The notes: generated by a model from the letters alone, not told the origin. Counted from the first letter of the stretch, positions 24,851 through 33,629 are shown. The stretch: DNA of 56,055 nt from Clostridia bacterium (GCA_017521465.1 JAFXCN010000014.1:1-56055); one strand, 5' to 3'. Numbers and translations: made by a program.

Positions 24851-24867
24851 AATGTTTTTCAAAAGAT

Positions 24868-24906
24868 ATAAAAAGCAAGTAGTGGCTCACCACTACTTGC
24901 TTTTTA
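24868..24906. terminator. Bidirectional terminator
   Basis: AAAAGCAAGTAGTGG and CCACTACTTGCTTTT pair perfectly around CTCA. The stop codon of the HD-GYP gene at 24904 lies at its edge. Confidence 0.85.
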
Positions 24907-25833
24907 TATCTTTTCTATCCAATCTTCGTCACTGATTAATTTTTCTGTTGTTTTTGCTTGTATTCTTAGTTTCTCTTCTTCTTCTTCTAAATCTTTCAAT
25001 TCATTTTGCATTCTTTCCAATTTTTGTTGCTTTATTACTAATAGATTTGCATTCGTACTCATATCGTATCCGCTTTCTAATTCATATTTAGAAAGTTTTT
25101 TTGCAAGTTTTGGTGTAAATCCTTGATCGTATATTTGCTTATATATTTTTTCTAATTCTTTTAATATTTCAATTTCATTATTTACTCCTTTTATAAGCTC
25201 TTCATATTCCTGTAATACGCTCTCTAGCTCTGAAAGAATATTTAAAATTAAATAATACAAATATTTTGGTGCTGTTTTTCCTTTTTCTACATCTTCTAAC
25301 AATATATCAATAGCCTTACTCTTTTTGAACCCTTCTTTATATTGTCTTCTCTTTGTTAGTGCATCATACACGTCAGCTACTTTTATAAGCTTTGCTTCTT
25401 CTGGTATCTCGTCTCCTTTTAATCCATCTGGATATCCGCTTCCATCCAAACTTTCATGATGCGCTCTAACAATAGGTGCCAATTCTCTAAACTGATTATA
25501 CCTCATGCAAATGTCATAACCGTACTCTGTATGTTGTTTCATCTTTGCAAATTCTTCATCTGTAAGTTTCCCATTCTTTTGTAAAATTTCTGATGGTATA
25601 TGTATTTTTCCTACATCATGCAAGTATGCGCACAAAACACACCTTTTCATTTTTTCATATTCCATTCCCATTTCCTCGCAAATCTTAGCAGTTGCGTCTA
25701 CAACCCCTTTTACATGCGCATCTGTAAAAATGTCAAGTCCACCCAATATTGCAATTTCTATTTTTATTTCATTATCCAATTCTGAATAATTTAATTTTTT
25801 CTTTTTAAAGAAGTCATATTTTCTAGATTTCAT
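24904..25833 (-). CDS. HD-GYP domain phosphohydrolase
   Basis: The 309-residue protein has an HD-GYP core at about residues 20-200: YLHDVGKIHIP near 67 and HHESLDGSGYPDGL near 125. Such proteins hydrolyse c-di-GMP or related molecules; the GYP motif is intact. There is no N-terminal sensor. A long charged, Glu/Lys-rich coiled coil fills about 205-300. ATG 25833 follows GGAGGG; the longer frame would include it. It is 21 bp after the nuclease-like gene, in the same operon. The substrate is unproven. Confidence 0.88.
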   Translation of the reverse strand: MKSRKYDFFKKKKLNYSELDNEIKIEIAILGGLDIFTDAHVKGVVDATAKICEEMGMEYEKMKRCVLCAYLHDVGKIHIPSEILQKNGKLTDEEFAKMKQHTEYGYDICMRYNQFRELAPIVRAHHESLDGSGYPDGLKGDEIPEEAKLIKVADVYDALTKRRQYKEGFKKSKAIDILLEDVEKGKTAPKYLYYLILNILSELESVLQEYEELIKGVNNEIEILKELEKIYKQIYDQGFTPKLAKKLSKYELESGYDMSTNANLLVIKQQKLERMQNELKDLEEEEEKLRIQAKTTEKLISDEDWIEKI

Positions 25834-25854
25834 TTTCCCTCCGTATATCACACA

Positions 25855-26655
25855 TTATATTTGTGTATATGTGCCATTTCTTAAGTTAAAAATTGTCCAT
25901 TTATCTTTATTAGATAAAACAAGTTTATATTCTTTATTATCGTTTATTCCATCTAAATGTGCTATGTAAAATTTTATTTCTTCATTCAATTTTTCTATTT
26001 CTTCATCTGTTCTAAAAAATTTAGGTGTCACTATTTCTGCATAAATTATATTTTCATCATATTTCGTATAATCGTCAATTAATTTTCTTATTTTTTCGAA
26101 CAACTTATTTTTTATTTCTATTATATAATCATTTATAGAAACTTCATCATACATAGGTGCTATCACTATGCCACCCCTTATAGAATAAGTTTTTATTCTG
26201 TTTTGAAATTTCCTATATTGAATATATCCTTCTATTTCGTTTTTTCTAAGTTTATATGCCTGAATGTCTTCATTTAATTTTTCTGCAACCCAATCATTTC
26301 CAACATATATTCTTGTAATTTCTATGCCTATCTTTTTGCTATTTCTCTCTAAAACAAAATCTGGCATCTCACTTTTTTCAAGATATCCGCTTCTTATTTT
26401 AAGCTTCTCAAACATTCTAAATATCGAAAGAAATTCTCTAATTTCTTTTTGCATACCTCTATCTTTTTTTATTTCATTATTTATAGTTACGTTCCAACGT
26501 CTAACTTCTTCTTTTGAAGCATTACCTCTAGTAACTCTTAAAGTAAATGTGTTAAGCGGAAGTACTTTGTTATCTATATGAATTTTCTTTATTGCATCTT
26601 CAATATTTCCAGCAGAAGTATGCAAGCCTATAACGTCATCTATAGAATTTAACAT
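25855..26655 (-). CDS. Possible PD-(D/E)XK-like protein, unknown function
   Basis: This 266-residue protein is not matched to a named family by eye. Residues about 105-125 read MPDFVLERNSKKIGIEITRI, close to a PD...E-x-T/K nuclease core in which the usual Lys is Thr. The N-terminal part and residues 140-240 are charged and mixed alpha/beta. ATG 26655 is used because AGGAGGG precedes it. It is first in a two-gene operon with the HD-GYP gene, so a nucleotide-signalling or DNA/RNA-processing role is possible but speculative. Confidence 0.55.
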   Translation of the reverse strand: MLNSIDDVIGLHTSAGNIEDAIKKIHIDNKVLPLNTFTLRVTRGNASKEEVRRWNVTINNEIKKDRGMQKEIREFLSIFRMFEKLKIRSGYLEKSEMPDFVLERNSKKIGIEITRIYVGNDWVAEKLNEDIQAYKLRKNEIEGYIQYRKFQNRIKTYSIRGGIVIAPMYDEVSINDYIIEIKNKLFEKIRKLIDDYTKYDENIIYAEIVTPKFFRTDEEIEKLNEEIKFYIAHLDGINDNKEYKLVLSNKDKWTIFNLRNGTYTQI

Positions 26656-26779
26656 AATACCCTCCTTTTTGTCACATAACAAAATTATAATATACTTTAT
26701 TTTAAAATGCTATACCATTTCAAAATTTTGGATTATTTTGTAAGAAAATTTGTCAATGGTTTTCCTGTTATAAAAACAA

Positions 26780-26808
26780 TTGATTTTTATTTTAGATTAT
26801 AGTATGCT
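26780..26808 (+). promoter_or_regulatory. Promoter of the dCMP deaminase gene
   Basis: TTGATT and TATGCT are separated by 17 bp, 20 bp before the start codon at 26829. Confidence 0.5.
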
Positions 26809-26828
26809 CATTTTATTAGGAGGGTTTT

Positions 26829-27323
26829 ATGAGGATGGAACGTTTATGTAAAAATAATTATTATCTTGGTATTGCTGAAACTGTTGCTGTAAACAGTACA
26901 TGTTTGCGTAGAGCTTTTGGTGCAGTTATTGTAAAAAATGATGAAATAATATCGACTGGATATAATGGTGCACCTAGAGGAAGAAAGAATTGTACAGATT
27001 TATGTTTTTGTATGCGCGAAAAATTAAATATACCTAGAGGTCAAAGATATGAATTGTGTAGAAGTGTTCATGCTGAGTCAAATGCTATAATAAGTGCATC
27101 TAGACAAGAAATGCTTGGAGCAACTTTATATTTAACCGGTATTGAAGTTGAATCTGGTGAATATGTAAAAAATTCTTGTTGTTGTGCAATGTGCAAAAGA
27201 CTTGTAATAAATTCTGGAATTAAAGAAGTTGTAATTCGTGATGACAAAGAAAACTTTAGAGTAATTGATGTTCAAGAATGGATCGATAACGACGAATCAT
27301 TAGAAGAAATCACTGGGTATTAG
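26829..27323 (+). CDS. dCMP deaminase (ComEB-like)
   Basis: The 164-residue enzyme converts dCMP to dUMP for thymidylate synthesis. The zinc site is HAESNAI near residue 79 and CCAMCKRL near 119; the Pro that usually precedes the first Cys is Cys here. SRxxxxGAVIV-like segments and YNGAPRG near 40 match the family. AGGAGGG precedes the ATG. It ends at a strong terminator. dCMP deaminases make dUMP, and Ung (53.4 kb) guards against uracil entry in DNA. Confidence 0.9.
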   Translation: MRMERLCKNNYYLGIAETVAVNSTCLRRAFGAVIVKNDEIISTGYNGAPRGRKNCTDLCFCMREKLNIPRGQRYELCRSVHAESNAIISASRQEMLGATLYLTGIEVESGEYVKNSCCCAMCKRLVINSGIKEVVIRDDKENFRVIDVQEWIDNDESLEEITGY

Positions 27324-27330
27324 TATATGA

Positions 27331-27360
27331 AATAGCCGCCTGAAAATCAGGCGGCTATTG
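27331..27360. terminator. Bidirectional terminator between dCMP deaminase and APH-like gene
   Basis: AATAGCCGCCTGA and TCAGGCGGCTATT pair perfectly around AAA, followed by GTTTTATT. It lies right at the stop codon of the minus-strand gene. Confidence 0.85.
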
Positions 27361-27362
27361 TT

Positions 27363-28115
27363 TTATTCATAGTCTACTACATCTATCCATTTGCTTAAAA
27401 ATTCTTGTTGTTCTTCCTTACCTTTTGTTTTTTGTGTTGCTGCAACAATTGGAACACATCTCAATATTTCTCTTTTACTAATTTCTGCTTTGCTTGAAAT
27501 TAATTCTAAATATTTTTCAGCCAATTCAGTTTTTCCATCCATATTGAATAACAAATATGTTCTTGCCGCGTCAAACACTATGCTTCCCTGTGTTACATGC
27601 GCCCAGTCTATTATATATACACTTCCATCTTCTTTTATAATTATATTTGATGGATTATAATCTCCATGACATACAGAGTCTTCAACAGGCATTCCCTCTA
27701 ATCTATGAAGCAAATCATATTTAGTATTACTTTCTATGTTTTGTGCATTTTTTAATTTTCTCTTCATCTTATCTTTTATTCTTCCCAAAAGTGGCGCTCT
27801 TTGCTTTAATATATTAAGCTGAGTATCTACAAAAAGATTTAAGTACTCATCTTCTTTTTCTGGATTTTCTTTCATTAATGATTCTAAAGTAACACCTTCT
27901 ATATGCTCTAATATTATTGCCCATCTATCTTCTATCTTTTTAACTTCAATTAGTTTTGGCACATTTAAATCAGTTTCTTCTATTCTCGCTTGATTCACCG
28001 CTTCGTTCAAGATGTCTGATTTTGAATAATTCTCTACAAATAGTTTTATTGTTTTTCCATTATCTTTATAAACTGTTTTAGTTGGTCTTTCCGCAATAAC
28101 TTTTTCAAAATTCAT
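27363..28115 (-). CDS. APH/choline kinase-like phosphotransferase
   Basis: The 250-residue protein has the aminoglycoside phosphotransferase fold: a glycine-poor N-lobe with the ILEHIEGVTL hinge near residue 72, the catalytic loop CHGDYNPSNI near 147 and the metal-binding IIDWAHV near 168. Family members phosphorylate sugars, choline, methylthioribose or antibiotics. The start overlaps the adhE stop by one base (TAATG), so it is translationally coupled to adhE. The substrate is unknown. Confidence 0.85.
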   Translation of the reverse strand: MNFEKVIAERPTKTVYKDNGKTIKLFVENYSKSDILNEAVNQARIEETDLNVPKLIEVKKIEDRWAIILEHIEGVTLESLMKENPEKEDEYLNLFVDTQLNILKQRAPLLGRIKDKMKRKLKNAQNIESNTKYDLLHRLEGMPVEDSVCHGDYNPSNIIIKEDGSVYIIDWAHVTQGSIVFDAARTYLLFNMDGKTELAEKYLELISSKAEISKREILRCVPIVAATQKTKGKEEQQEFLSKWIDVVDYE

Positions 28116-30727
28116 TATCTTTCACCTCCGTAATATGCATTTAAATACATTTCTTTTATCTCACTTAACAGTGGATATCTTGGATTTGCACCTGTGCATT
28201 GGTCATCGAAAGCTTTTTCTGTCATATCGTCTAAAGTTTCTAAAAATACTTTTTCATCTATGTCATATTCTTTTATTATTTTCTTAATTCCAATTTTTTC
28301 TTTTAGTTCTTCAATTGCTTTAATCAAGTTTTCTAATTTTTCTTCATCATCTTTTCCGCCAAGGCCAAGATATTCTGCAATTTCTGCATATCTACGAAGT
28401 GTATGTGGATGATCATATTGTGAGAATGTTCCCATTTTTGTTGGCGCTTCTTCAGCATTAAATTTTAGTACTTCTGTTATCAATAGTGCATTTGCAATTC
28501 CATGTGGTATGTGATGATATGCACCAAGTTTATGTGCCATTGAATGGCATACTCCCAAAAATGCATTTGCGAACGCCATACCAGCCATTGTTGCTGCATC
28601 TGCCATCTTTTCTCTAGCTTCTAAATCACTACCATTTTCATATGCTCTTGGCAAATATTCAAAAATAACTTTCAATGCTTTAAGAGCTAAACCATCTGTA
28701 TAATCTGTTGCCATCATAGATGCATATGCTTCTAACGCATGAGTAACAGCATCAATTCCTGAAGCTGCAGTTAATCCTTTTGGTGCACTATCCATAACGT
28801 TTGCATCAACTATTGCCATATTAGGCATCAATTCATAATCTGCAAGCGGATACTTTGTTCCTGTTTTTTCATCTGTTATAACAGCAAACGGTGTAACTTC
28901 TGAACCTGTTCCTGCCGATGTTGGAATTGCTACGAAATATGCTTTTTCACCCATTTTAGGGAATGTATATACTCTTTTTCTAATATCCATAAATCTCATT
29001 GCCATATCCATAAAGTCTACTTCTGGATGCTCGTACATAACCCACATAATTTTAGCAGCATCCATAGCAGATCCACCACCAATTGCAATAATACAATCCG
29101 GTTTAAATTCATTCATTGCTTTTGTTCCTTCGATAGCACTTGCAAGTGTTGGATCTGGAGCAACGTCAAAGAATGTTGTATGCATAATATTTAATTCATT
29201 TAATTTATCTGTAATACATTTTGTAAAACCATTATTATATAGAAAAGCATCTGTTACAATAAATACTTTTTTCTTATCATATACATCTTTTAATTCTTGA
29301 AGTGCAACTGGAATACAACCTCTTCTTGTATATACTTTTTCTGGAACTCTAAACCAAAGCATATTTTTTCTCCTTTCAACTACTGTTTTAATATTTATTA
29401 AATGTTTTACTCCTACATTTTCTGATACTGAATTTCCACCCCAAGAACCACAGCCAAGTGTAAGCGATGGAGCTAGTTTGAAGTTGTATATATCACCAAT
29501 TCCACCATGTGAAGAAGGTGTATTTACAAGAACTCTACATGTTTCCATTTTATTTTCAAATAATTTTAATTTTTCTACTTCTTTATTTGCATTTATATAA
29601 ATTGATGATGTGTGTCCATGTCCACCATCGCAAACTAGATTATGTGCTTTTTCTAATGCATCTTCAAAACCATTTGCTTTATACATTGCTAATACTGGTG
29701 ATAATTTTTCATGTGCAAATTCTTCTGCTATTGTTGTATCTTCTACTTCACCAATTAATATTTTTATTTTTTCAGGAACCTCTATTCCAGCAAGTTGTGC
29801 AATCTTATATGCTGGTTGTCCAACTATCTTTGCATTTAGAGCACCATTTATAATTATTGTTTTTCTTACTTTATCTAGTTCTTCTTCATTTAAGAAATAA
29901 CATCCTCTTTTTGCAAATTCATCTTTTACAGCTTCATATACACTTTCTAAAACAATTACAGATTGCTCAGATGCACAGATCATTCCATTATCAAAAGTTT
30001 TTGAATGAATTATTGAATTTACTGCAAGAATTAAATCCGCAGACTCATCAATAATTGCCGGTGTATTGCCTGCTCCAACTCCTAGTGCAGGTTTTCCACT
30101 TGAATATGCGGCTTTTACCATACTTGGTCCACCGGTCGCCAAAATTGTATCTGCTTCTTTCATTATCATATTTGTAAGTTCTAATGATGGAACATCGATC
30201 CAATCAATAATTCCTTCAGGAGCACCAGCTTCAACTGCCGCTTCTAAAACTATTTTTGCAGCCTCAATAGAAGAATTTTTAGCTCTCGGATGTGGGCTAA
30301 TTATAATTCCATTTCTTGTTTTTAAAGATATTAATGTTTTAAAAATTACCGTAGAGGTAGGATTAGTTGTCGGAATAACTGCTGCAATTAACCCAAGTGG
30401 TTCTGCAATTTTCTTTATCCCATATGCTCTGTCTTCTTCAATCACACCACAAGTTTTTGAATCTTTATAAGCATTATAAATGTATTCTGCTGCATAGTGA
30501 TTTTTAATAACCTTATCTTCAATCACTCCCATACCAGTTTCTTCAACTGCCATTTTAGCAAGCGGAATTCGCATCTTATTTGCTGCCATCGCTGCCGACA
30601 AGAAAATCTTATCAACTTGTTCTTGTGTAAATTTCGAAAACTCTCTTTGAGCTTTCTTCACTCTTTCGATTGCTACTTTTAGACTTTCAACACTATCTAC
30701 TAATTCTCGATTCATATTCAAAGTCAT
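28115..30727 (-). CDS. adhE: Bifunctional acetaldehyde-CoA / alcohol dehydrogenase
   Basis: The 870-residue enzyme reduces acetyl-CoA to acetaldehyde and then ethanol, using two NADH. The N-terminal ALDH half (1-440) has the catalytic Cys in NGMICASEQS; the C-terminal iron-dependent ADH half (450-870) has GGGSAMDAAK near 550 and the His ligands in HSMAHKLGAYHHIPHG near 715. AGGAGG is very close to ATG 30727; ATG 30715 is an alternative. An 18-bp perfect inverted repeat lies about 85 bp upstream. It is a marker of fermentative growth. Confidence 0.96.
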   Translation of the reverse strand: MTLNMNRELVDSVESLKVAIERVKKAQREFSKFTQEQVDKIFLSAAMAANKMRIPLAKMAVEETGMGVIEDKVIKNHYAAEYIYNAYKDSKTCGVIEEDRAYGIKKIAEPLGLIAAVIPTTNPTSTVIFKTLISLKTRNGIIISPHPRAKNSSIEAAKIVLEAAVEAGAPEGIIDWIDVPSLELTNMIMKEADTILATGGPSMVKAAYSSGKPALGVGAGNTPAIIDESADLILAVNSIIHSKTFDNGMICASEQSVIVLESVYEAVKDEFAKRGCYFLNEEELDKVRKTIIINGALNAKIVGQPAYKIAQLAGIEVPEKIKILIGEVEDTTIAEEFAHEKLSPVLAMYKANGFEDALEKAHNLVCDGGHGHTSSIYINANKEVEKLKLFENKMETCRVLVNTPSSHGGIGDIYNFKLAPSLTLGCGSWGGNSVSENVGVKHLINIKTVVERRKNMLWFRVPEKVYTRRGCIPVALQELKDVYDKKKVFIVTDAFLYNNGFTKCITDKLNELNIMHTTFFDVAPDPTLASAIEGTKAMNEFKPDCIIAIGGGSAMDAAKIMWVMYEHPEVDFMDMAMRFMDIRKRVYTFPKMGEKAYFVAIPTSAGTGSEVTPFAVITDEKTGTKYPLADYELMPNMAIVDANVMDSAPKGLTAASGIDAVTHALEAYASMMATDYTDGLALKALKVIFEYLPRAYENGSDLEAREKMADAATMAGMAFANAFLGVCHSMAHKLGAYHHIPHGIANALLITEVLKFNAEEAPTKMGTFSQYDHPHTLRRYAEIAEYLGLGGKDDEEKLENLIKAIEELKEKIGIKKIIKEYDIDEKVFLETLDDMTEKAFDDQCTGANPRYPLLSEIKEMYLNAYYGGER

Positions 30728-30810
30728 CGCCTCCTCTTTCTCTTATTTTCATTTGTATAATATCACAATTTACAAAAAAATTCAATAATTATTATAAGTT
30801 TTTATAATCC

Positions 30811-30859
30811 TTATCATTCATATATGATAATGTCATAAGTAATCATATATGAATGATAA
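30811..30859. promoter_or_regulatory. 18-bp perfect inverted repeat, candidate operator
   Basis: TTATCATTCATATATGAT (30811-30828) and its exact reverse complement (30842-30859) flank a 13-base spacer, between adhE and a divergent plus-strand promoter. It could bind a dimeric regulator or form a hairpin. It does not match the Rex consensus. Confidence 0.65.
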
Positions 30860-30885
30860 TATATAAAATAACCAATACAGTTATA

Positions 30886-30913
30886 TTGACTTTTAATTAT
30901 ACTTTAGTATAAT
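30886..30913 (+). promoter_or_regulatory. Strong promoter without a following ORF
   Basis: TTGACT at 30886 and a perfect TATAAT at 30908 are 16 bp apart. They are followed by about 90 bases and a terminator, without a coding region. Confidence 0.65.
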
Positions 30914-30919
30914 TAAATT

Positions 30920-31012
30920 AAAGATGAGGTGTTGTCACAATGTGACTTGCCCAATTAAAAGTAAAAATCACTCAACCGGTGCAAATGGATAGAGTGATTT
31001 TTGTTTTATTAT
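30920..31012 (+). ncRNA. Candidate small RNA (promoter to terminator, no ORF)
   Basis: The expected transcript of about 90 bases starts near 30920. It contains a GTCACA/TGTGAC hairpin at about 30933-30945 and ends with the hairpin AAAAATCACTC / GAGTGATTTTT (30963-31002) and GTTTTATT. An ATG in the region is followed at once by TGA. I do not match it to a known RNA family. Confidence 0.5.
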
Positions 31013-31080
31013 TTCTTTTTTTCAGATTAGCTCGCACGAAAAATCGAGGAGTTACAAAATCATGTATATATTAAACAGTC

Positions 31081-31153
31081 GGTGTATGCAAAATGGAAGT
31101 GCGACAAAATCGATATAAAAATCGATTTTGTTTCACCTCCAGTTTTGCACACC
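31081..31153. repeat. Long imperfect hairpin near cassette 3
   Basis: Arms of about 33 bases (GGTGTATGCAAAA...ACAAAATCGAT and ATCGATTTTGT...GTTTTGCACACC) pair around ATAAAA with few mismatches, and a T-run follows. It resembles a small mobile-element end or a MITE-like hairpin. It lies just beyond the cassette 3 terminator. I see no ORF. Confidence 0.6.
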
Positions 31154-31171
31154 TCTTTTTAAAAATAAAAA

Positions 31172-31218
31172 GCCAAGAGGCGGAGCACAATAGCTGTGCT
31201 TCCGCCTCTTGGTTTTTG
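31172..31218 (-). terminator. Terminator of cassette 3
   Basis: CCAAGAGGCGG and CCGCCTCTTGG with an inner GCACA/TGTGC stem form a strong hairpin, followed by CTTTTTATTTTT on the minus strand. Confidence 0.85.
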
Positions 31219-31228
31219 AATGATGGCC

Positions 31229-31633
31229 TCATCCGGCGGCAATTATCATTGCCACCAAGACTTCCAGTTCCTTCATTATTGCCATAACCTCCTCCTTCTG
31301 ATGCTGTTTTTCCCACTCTATCCGCTTTTCTTTCCTCTCGTGTTCAGGAAGAGAAGCGATATAATAAGGGGATACATACGGATTCTCCATATTTTCCAAC
31401 ACCAAACGGTTTTCTCTGGCTTTAAGCCAGATACCTTTTTTGTCTTCACGCCCAACGATAGCTTCGAAGTCAGCATACCCATAGTAAAAAGCATTCTCCA
31501 ATTCGAACAAGGAGTCCAACTCCTCTGGGGCAACATCCACCCGGTTTGTAATAATGATCCGGACAGCAACCCGAATAGCTGCATACAGATTCACCTTTAC
31601 TTCTTCCAGATTCACCATCATAGGATTCATCAT
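31229..31633 (-). CDS. Cassette 3: GC-rich ORFan, unknown function
   Basis: The 134-residue protein (MMNPMMVNLEEVKVNLYAAI at the start) is charged and mainly helical, with a Glu/Lys-rich stretch near 95-115 (ERKEKRIEWEKQHQKEEV) and a hydrophobic end (VLVAMIIAAG). I chose ATG 31633 because AAGGAGGG lies 6 bases upstream, inside the longer frame. GC content is well above the neighbours. It has a perfect sigma-A promoter and its own terminator, the same layout as cassettes 1 and 2, but no sequence similarity to them that I see. Confidence 0.65.
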   Translation of the reverse strand: MMNPMMVNLEEVKVNLYAAIRVAVRIIITNRVDVAPEELDSLFELENAFYYGYADFEAIVGREDKKGIWLKARENRLVLENMENPYVSPYYIASLPEHERKEKRIEWEKQHQKEEVMAIMKELEVLVAMIIAAG

Positions 31634-31681
31634 ATAGAAACCCTCCTTAACAATGCACATATTTGTTCATCCTACGCTTAT

Positions 31682-31710
31682 ATTATACCACAATATAACC
31701 CACACTTCAA
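31682..31710 (-). promoter_or_regulatory. Promoter of cassette 3
   Basis: TTGAAG and a perfect TATAAT on the minus strand are 17 bp apart, about 50 bp upstream of the gene. Confidence 0.7.
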
Positions 31711-31825
31711 TAGTTATGTAACCTAATTTTGTATTTTCTACACTTTCTTGCTCTGCAACAAATGAAAGAACTTGTAATATTAACTCATTTATAGAAGTTT
31801 CTAAAATGTCTTTATATTGCGTTGT
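31710..31825 (-). pseudogene. Serine recombinase (resolvase) remnant
   Basis: A minus-strand frame reads ETSINELILQVLSFVAEQES, closely like the helix at the end of the serine-recombinase catalytic domain (usual form: LLxxLSxxAExER). No catalytic Ser or DNA-binding domain remains; similarity stops near 31725, where the cassette 3 promoter begins. It is best read as a broken recombinase interrupted by, or left from, the insertion. Confidence 0.5.
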
Positions 31826-31837
31826 ATCAAGCAAAGC

Positions 31838-31880
31838 AAAAAAAATCACGATTTTGAAAAAACATAACCGTGATTTTTTA
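31838..31880. terminator. Hairpin terminator, probably for spo0A
   Basis: AAAAAATCACG and CGTGATTTTTT pair around an 18-base loop, with T-runs on both sides. It is about 120 bp beyond the spo0A stop. The 31880-31997 stretch holds no gene that I can support. Confidence 0.55.
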
Positions 31881-31997
31881 CTTTTATCTCTAATCATTTA
31901 TATTTCGCATATTGTTTCTAGTAATTTTAAATAATTTTGCGCTGTATTTGGTTCTTTTAACATAGTTTTAACATATAAAGCTATTTTCTCTCATAGC

Positions 31998-32807
31998 TTA
32001 CGCAGATTTTATTTCTAACCTCAACTTATCCGCAATCATCGCTATAAATTCTGAATTTGTTGGCTTACCTTTGTTTGCAGATATTGTATTTCCGAACATA
32101 CTATTATTTACATCTAATTTTCCTCTAGACCATGCTACTTCTATCGCATGTCTTATTGCTCTTTCAACTCTAGATGGAGTTGTTTTAAATTTTCTTGCAA
32201 GTGTTGGATACAACATTTTTGTAATCGAATTTATTATATCAATATCATTTACTGCAAGTGTTATCGCTTCTCTTAAATATTGATATCCTTTTATATGTGC
32301 AGGTACACCTACTTCATGTATTAGGTTTGTTACTTGAGCTTCTAATGTTTCCATAGTTTTTACTGCTGGTACTGTTATGTATGGAGATTTTATTTCTCTC
32401 GATACAAATTTCGGTTCAATGTTTTTATATCCGTCATTTATCTCTTTAATTCTCTTAACTACCATATCTAAATCGAATGGTTTCATCATATAATATTCAG
32501 CACCCATTGCTATTGCTTTTTGTGTTATTGTATCTTGTCCTACAGCAGATAGCATTATACATTTTGGTTTCTTCTTTATAGGAATCGAATATATCTTTTC
32601 TAATACACCTATTCCATCAACATGCGGCATAATCACATCTAATAATGCAACATCAGGTTCTTTTGCCACAATCAAATCTATAGCGGCTTTTCCATCATTG
32701 GCAACTCCAACAACTTCAATCCCTTCTTCATTATTTAAAAACTTGCAAACCATTTTTGCAAACTCTTGATTATCGTCTGCAATAACTACAGTAATTTTAC
32801 TATGCAT
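31998..32807 (-). CDS. spo0A: Sporulation master regulator Spo0A
   Basis: The 269-residue protein has a receiver domain with D11-D12 and the phospho-acceptor D57 in LLDVIMP, then the Spo0A DNA-binding domain (about 150-265) with [32 protein letters not shown] and [20 protein letters not shown], which are diagnostic. Phosphorylated Spo0A commits the cell to sporulation and binds 0A boxes. AAGGAGGAA precedes the ATG. No phosphorelay kinase is next to it. Confidence 0.97.
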   Translation of the reverse strand: MHSKITVVIADDNQEFAKMVCKFLNNEEGIEVVGVANDGKAAIDLIVAKEPDVALLDVIMPHVDGIGVLEKIYSIPIKKKPKCIMLSAVGQDTITQKAIAMGAEYYMMKPFDLDMVVKRIKEINDGYKNIEPKFVSREIKSPYITVPAVKTMETLEAQVTNLIHEVGVPAHIKGYQYLREAITLAVNDIDIINSITKMLYPTLARKFKTTPSRVERAIRHAIEVAWSRGKLDVNNSMFGNTISANKGKPTNSEFIAMIADKLRLEIKSA

Positions 32808-32914
32808 ATTATTTCCTCCTTAATTATTTTCTTCTCTATCTTACGTTTAAAATTATACTACCAATTTTTGGAAATTACAATATATTTTTGGAATTTTTTT
32901 CCATATTTTATTTT

Positions 32915-33532
32915 TTACGCATAGAAACCACTATTTACAACATTAATATTTGCAGTGCGATTTGATAATTCTTCAATTTTCTTTACAAAATTATCTTCAT
33001 TCTCTTTTTCTACAACTATTTCTAATACTACAACATCCAAAAAAACACTATTTACAATTTTTATATTATTCGTTCTACAATAATATTCTATAGTTTGATA
33101 TAATTCATAATTCATTTTGACTTCATATTGAGAATGTAACACCATCTCTTTTTTCTTAGCATCAGCTATTGCCAATTTTGTCGCATCACTATACGCATGC
33201 ATTAATCCACCTGTTCCAAGCAAAATTCCCCCAAAATATCTTGTAACTACCACAAGCACGTTTTGGAGATTTTCTCCTCTCAAAATAGAAAGTATTGGCA
33301 TCCCCGCTGTGCCGTTTGGCTCACCATCGTCCGAATATCGCTCCGAACCATTTGCAATTCTATATGCGAAAACATTGTGTCTAGCATCTCGTTCTTTTTT
33401 CTTTATCTCGTTTAGCTTCCTCATTGCATCTTCTTCATCAGTTATAGGAAAAACATTTGCAATAAAGACGGACTTTTTTTCTGTTATTTTTGCTTCTACG
33501 TGCTCTGCTATAGTTGAAAAATTCCCCAGCAT
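32915..33532 (-). CDS. yigZ: YigZ/IMPACT family protein
   Basis: The 205-residue protein has the UPF0029 signature YSDDGEPNGTAGMPIL near residue 60 and VTRYFGGILLGTGGLMHAYSDA near 95, then a ferredoxin-like C-terminal domain. The family is linked to translation or nucleotide binding, but the bacterial role is uncertain. AAAGGAGAATGT precedes the ATG. It stands alone on the minus strand. Confidence 0.93.
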   Translation of the reverse strand: MLGNFSTIAEHVEAKITEKKSVFIANVFPITDEEDAMRKLNEIKKKERDARHNVFAYRIANGSERYSDDGEPNGTAGMPILSILRGENLQNVLVVVTRYFGGILLGTGGLMHAYSDATKLAIADAKKKEMVLHSQYEVKMNYELYQTIEYYCRTNNIKIVNSVFLDVVVLEIVVEKENEDNFVKKIEELSNRTANINVVNSGFYA

Positions 33533-33629
33533 ACATTCTCCTTTCTATATGACAGCTATTGTATTATATTATCATATTTTGACGAACTCAATATTTTTTC
33601 ATCGTCCACATTCGACATTTGTCGACACG

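Noticed and set aside
28194-30682. Plus-strand frames opposite adhE
   Set aside because: They are antisense to a conserved 870-residue enzyme and have no SDs.
31071-31316. Frames across the hairpin and cassette 3 terminator
   Set aside because: They translate palindromic DNA and the antisense of cassette 3; no SD.
31890-31997. Possible 21-codon peptide after spo0A
   Set aside because: It has no clear SD and lies in a degraded AT-rich stretch before a terminator.
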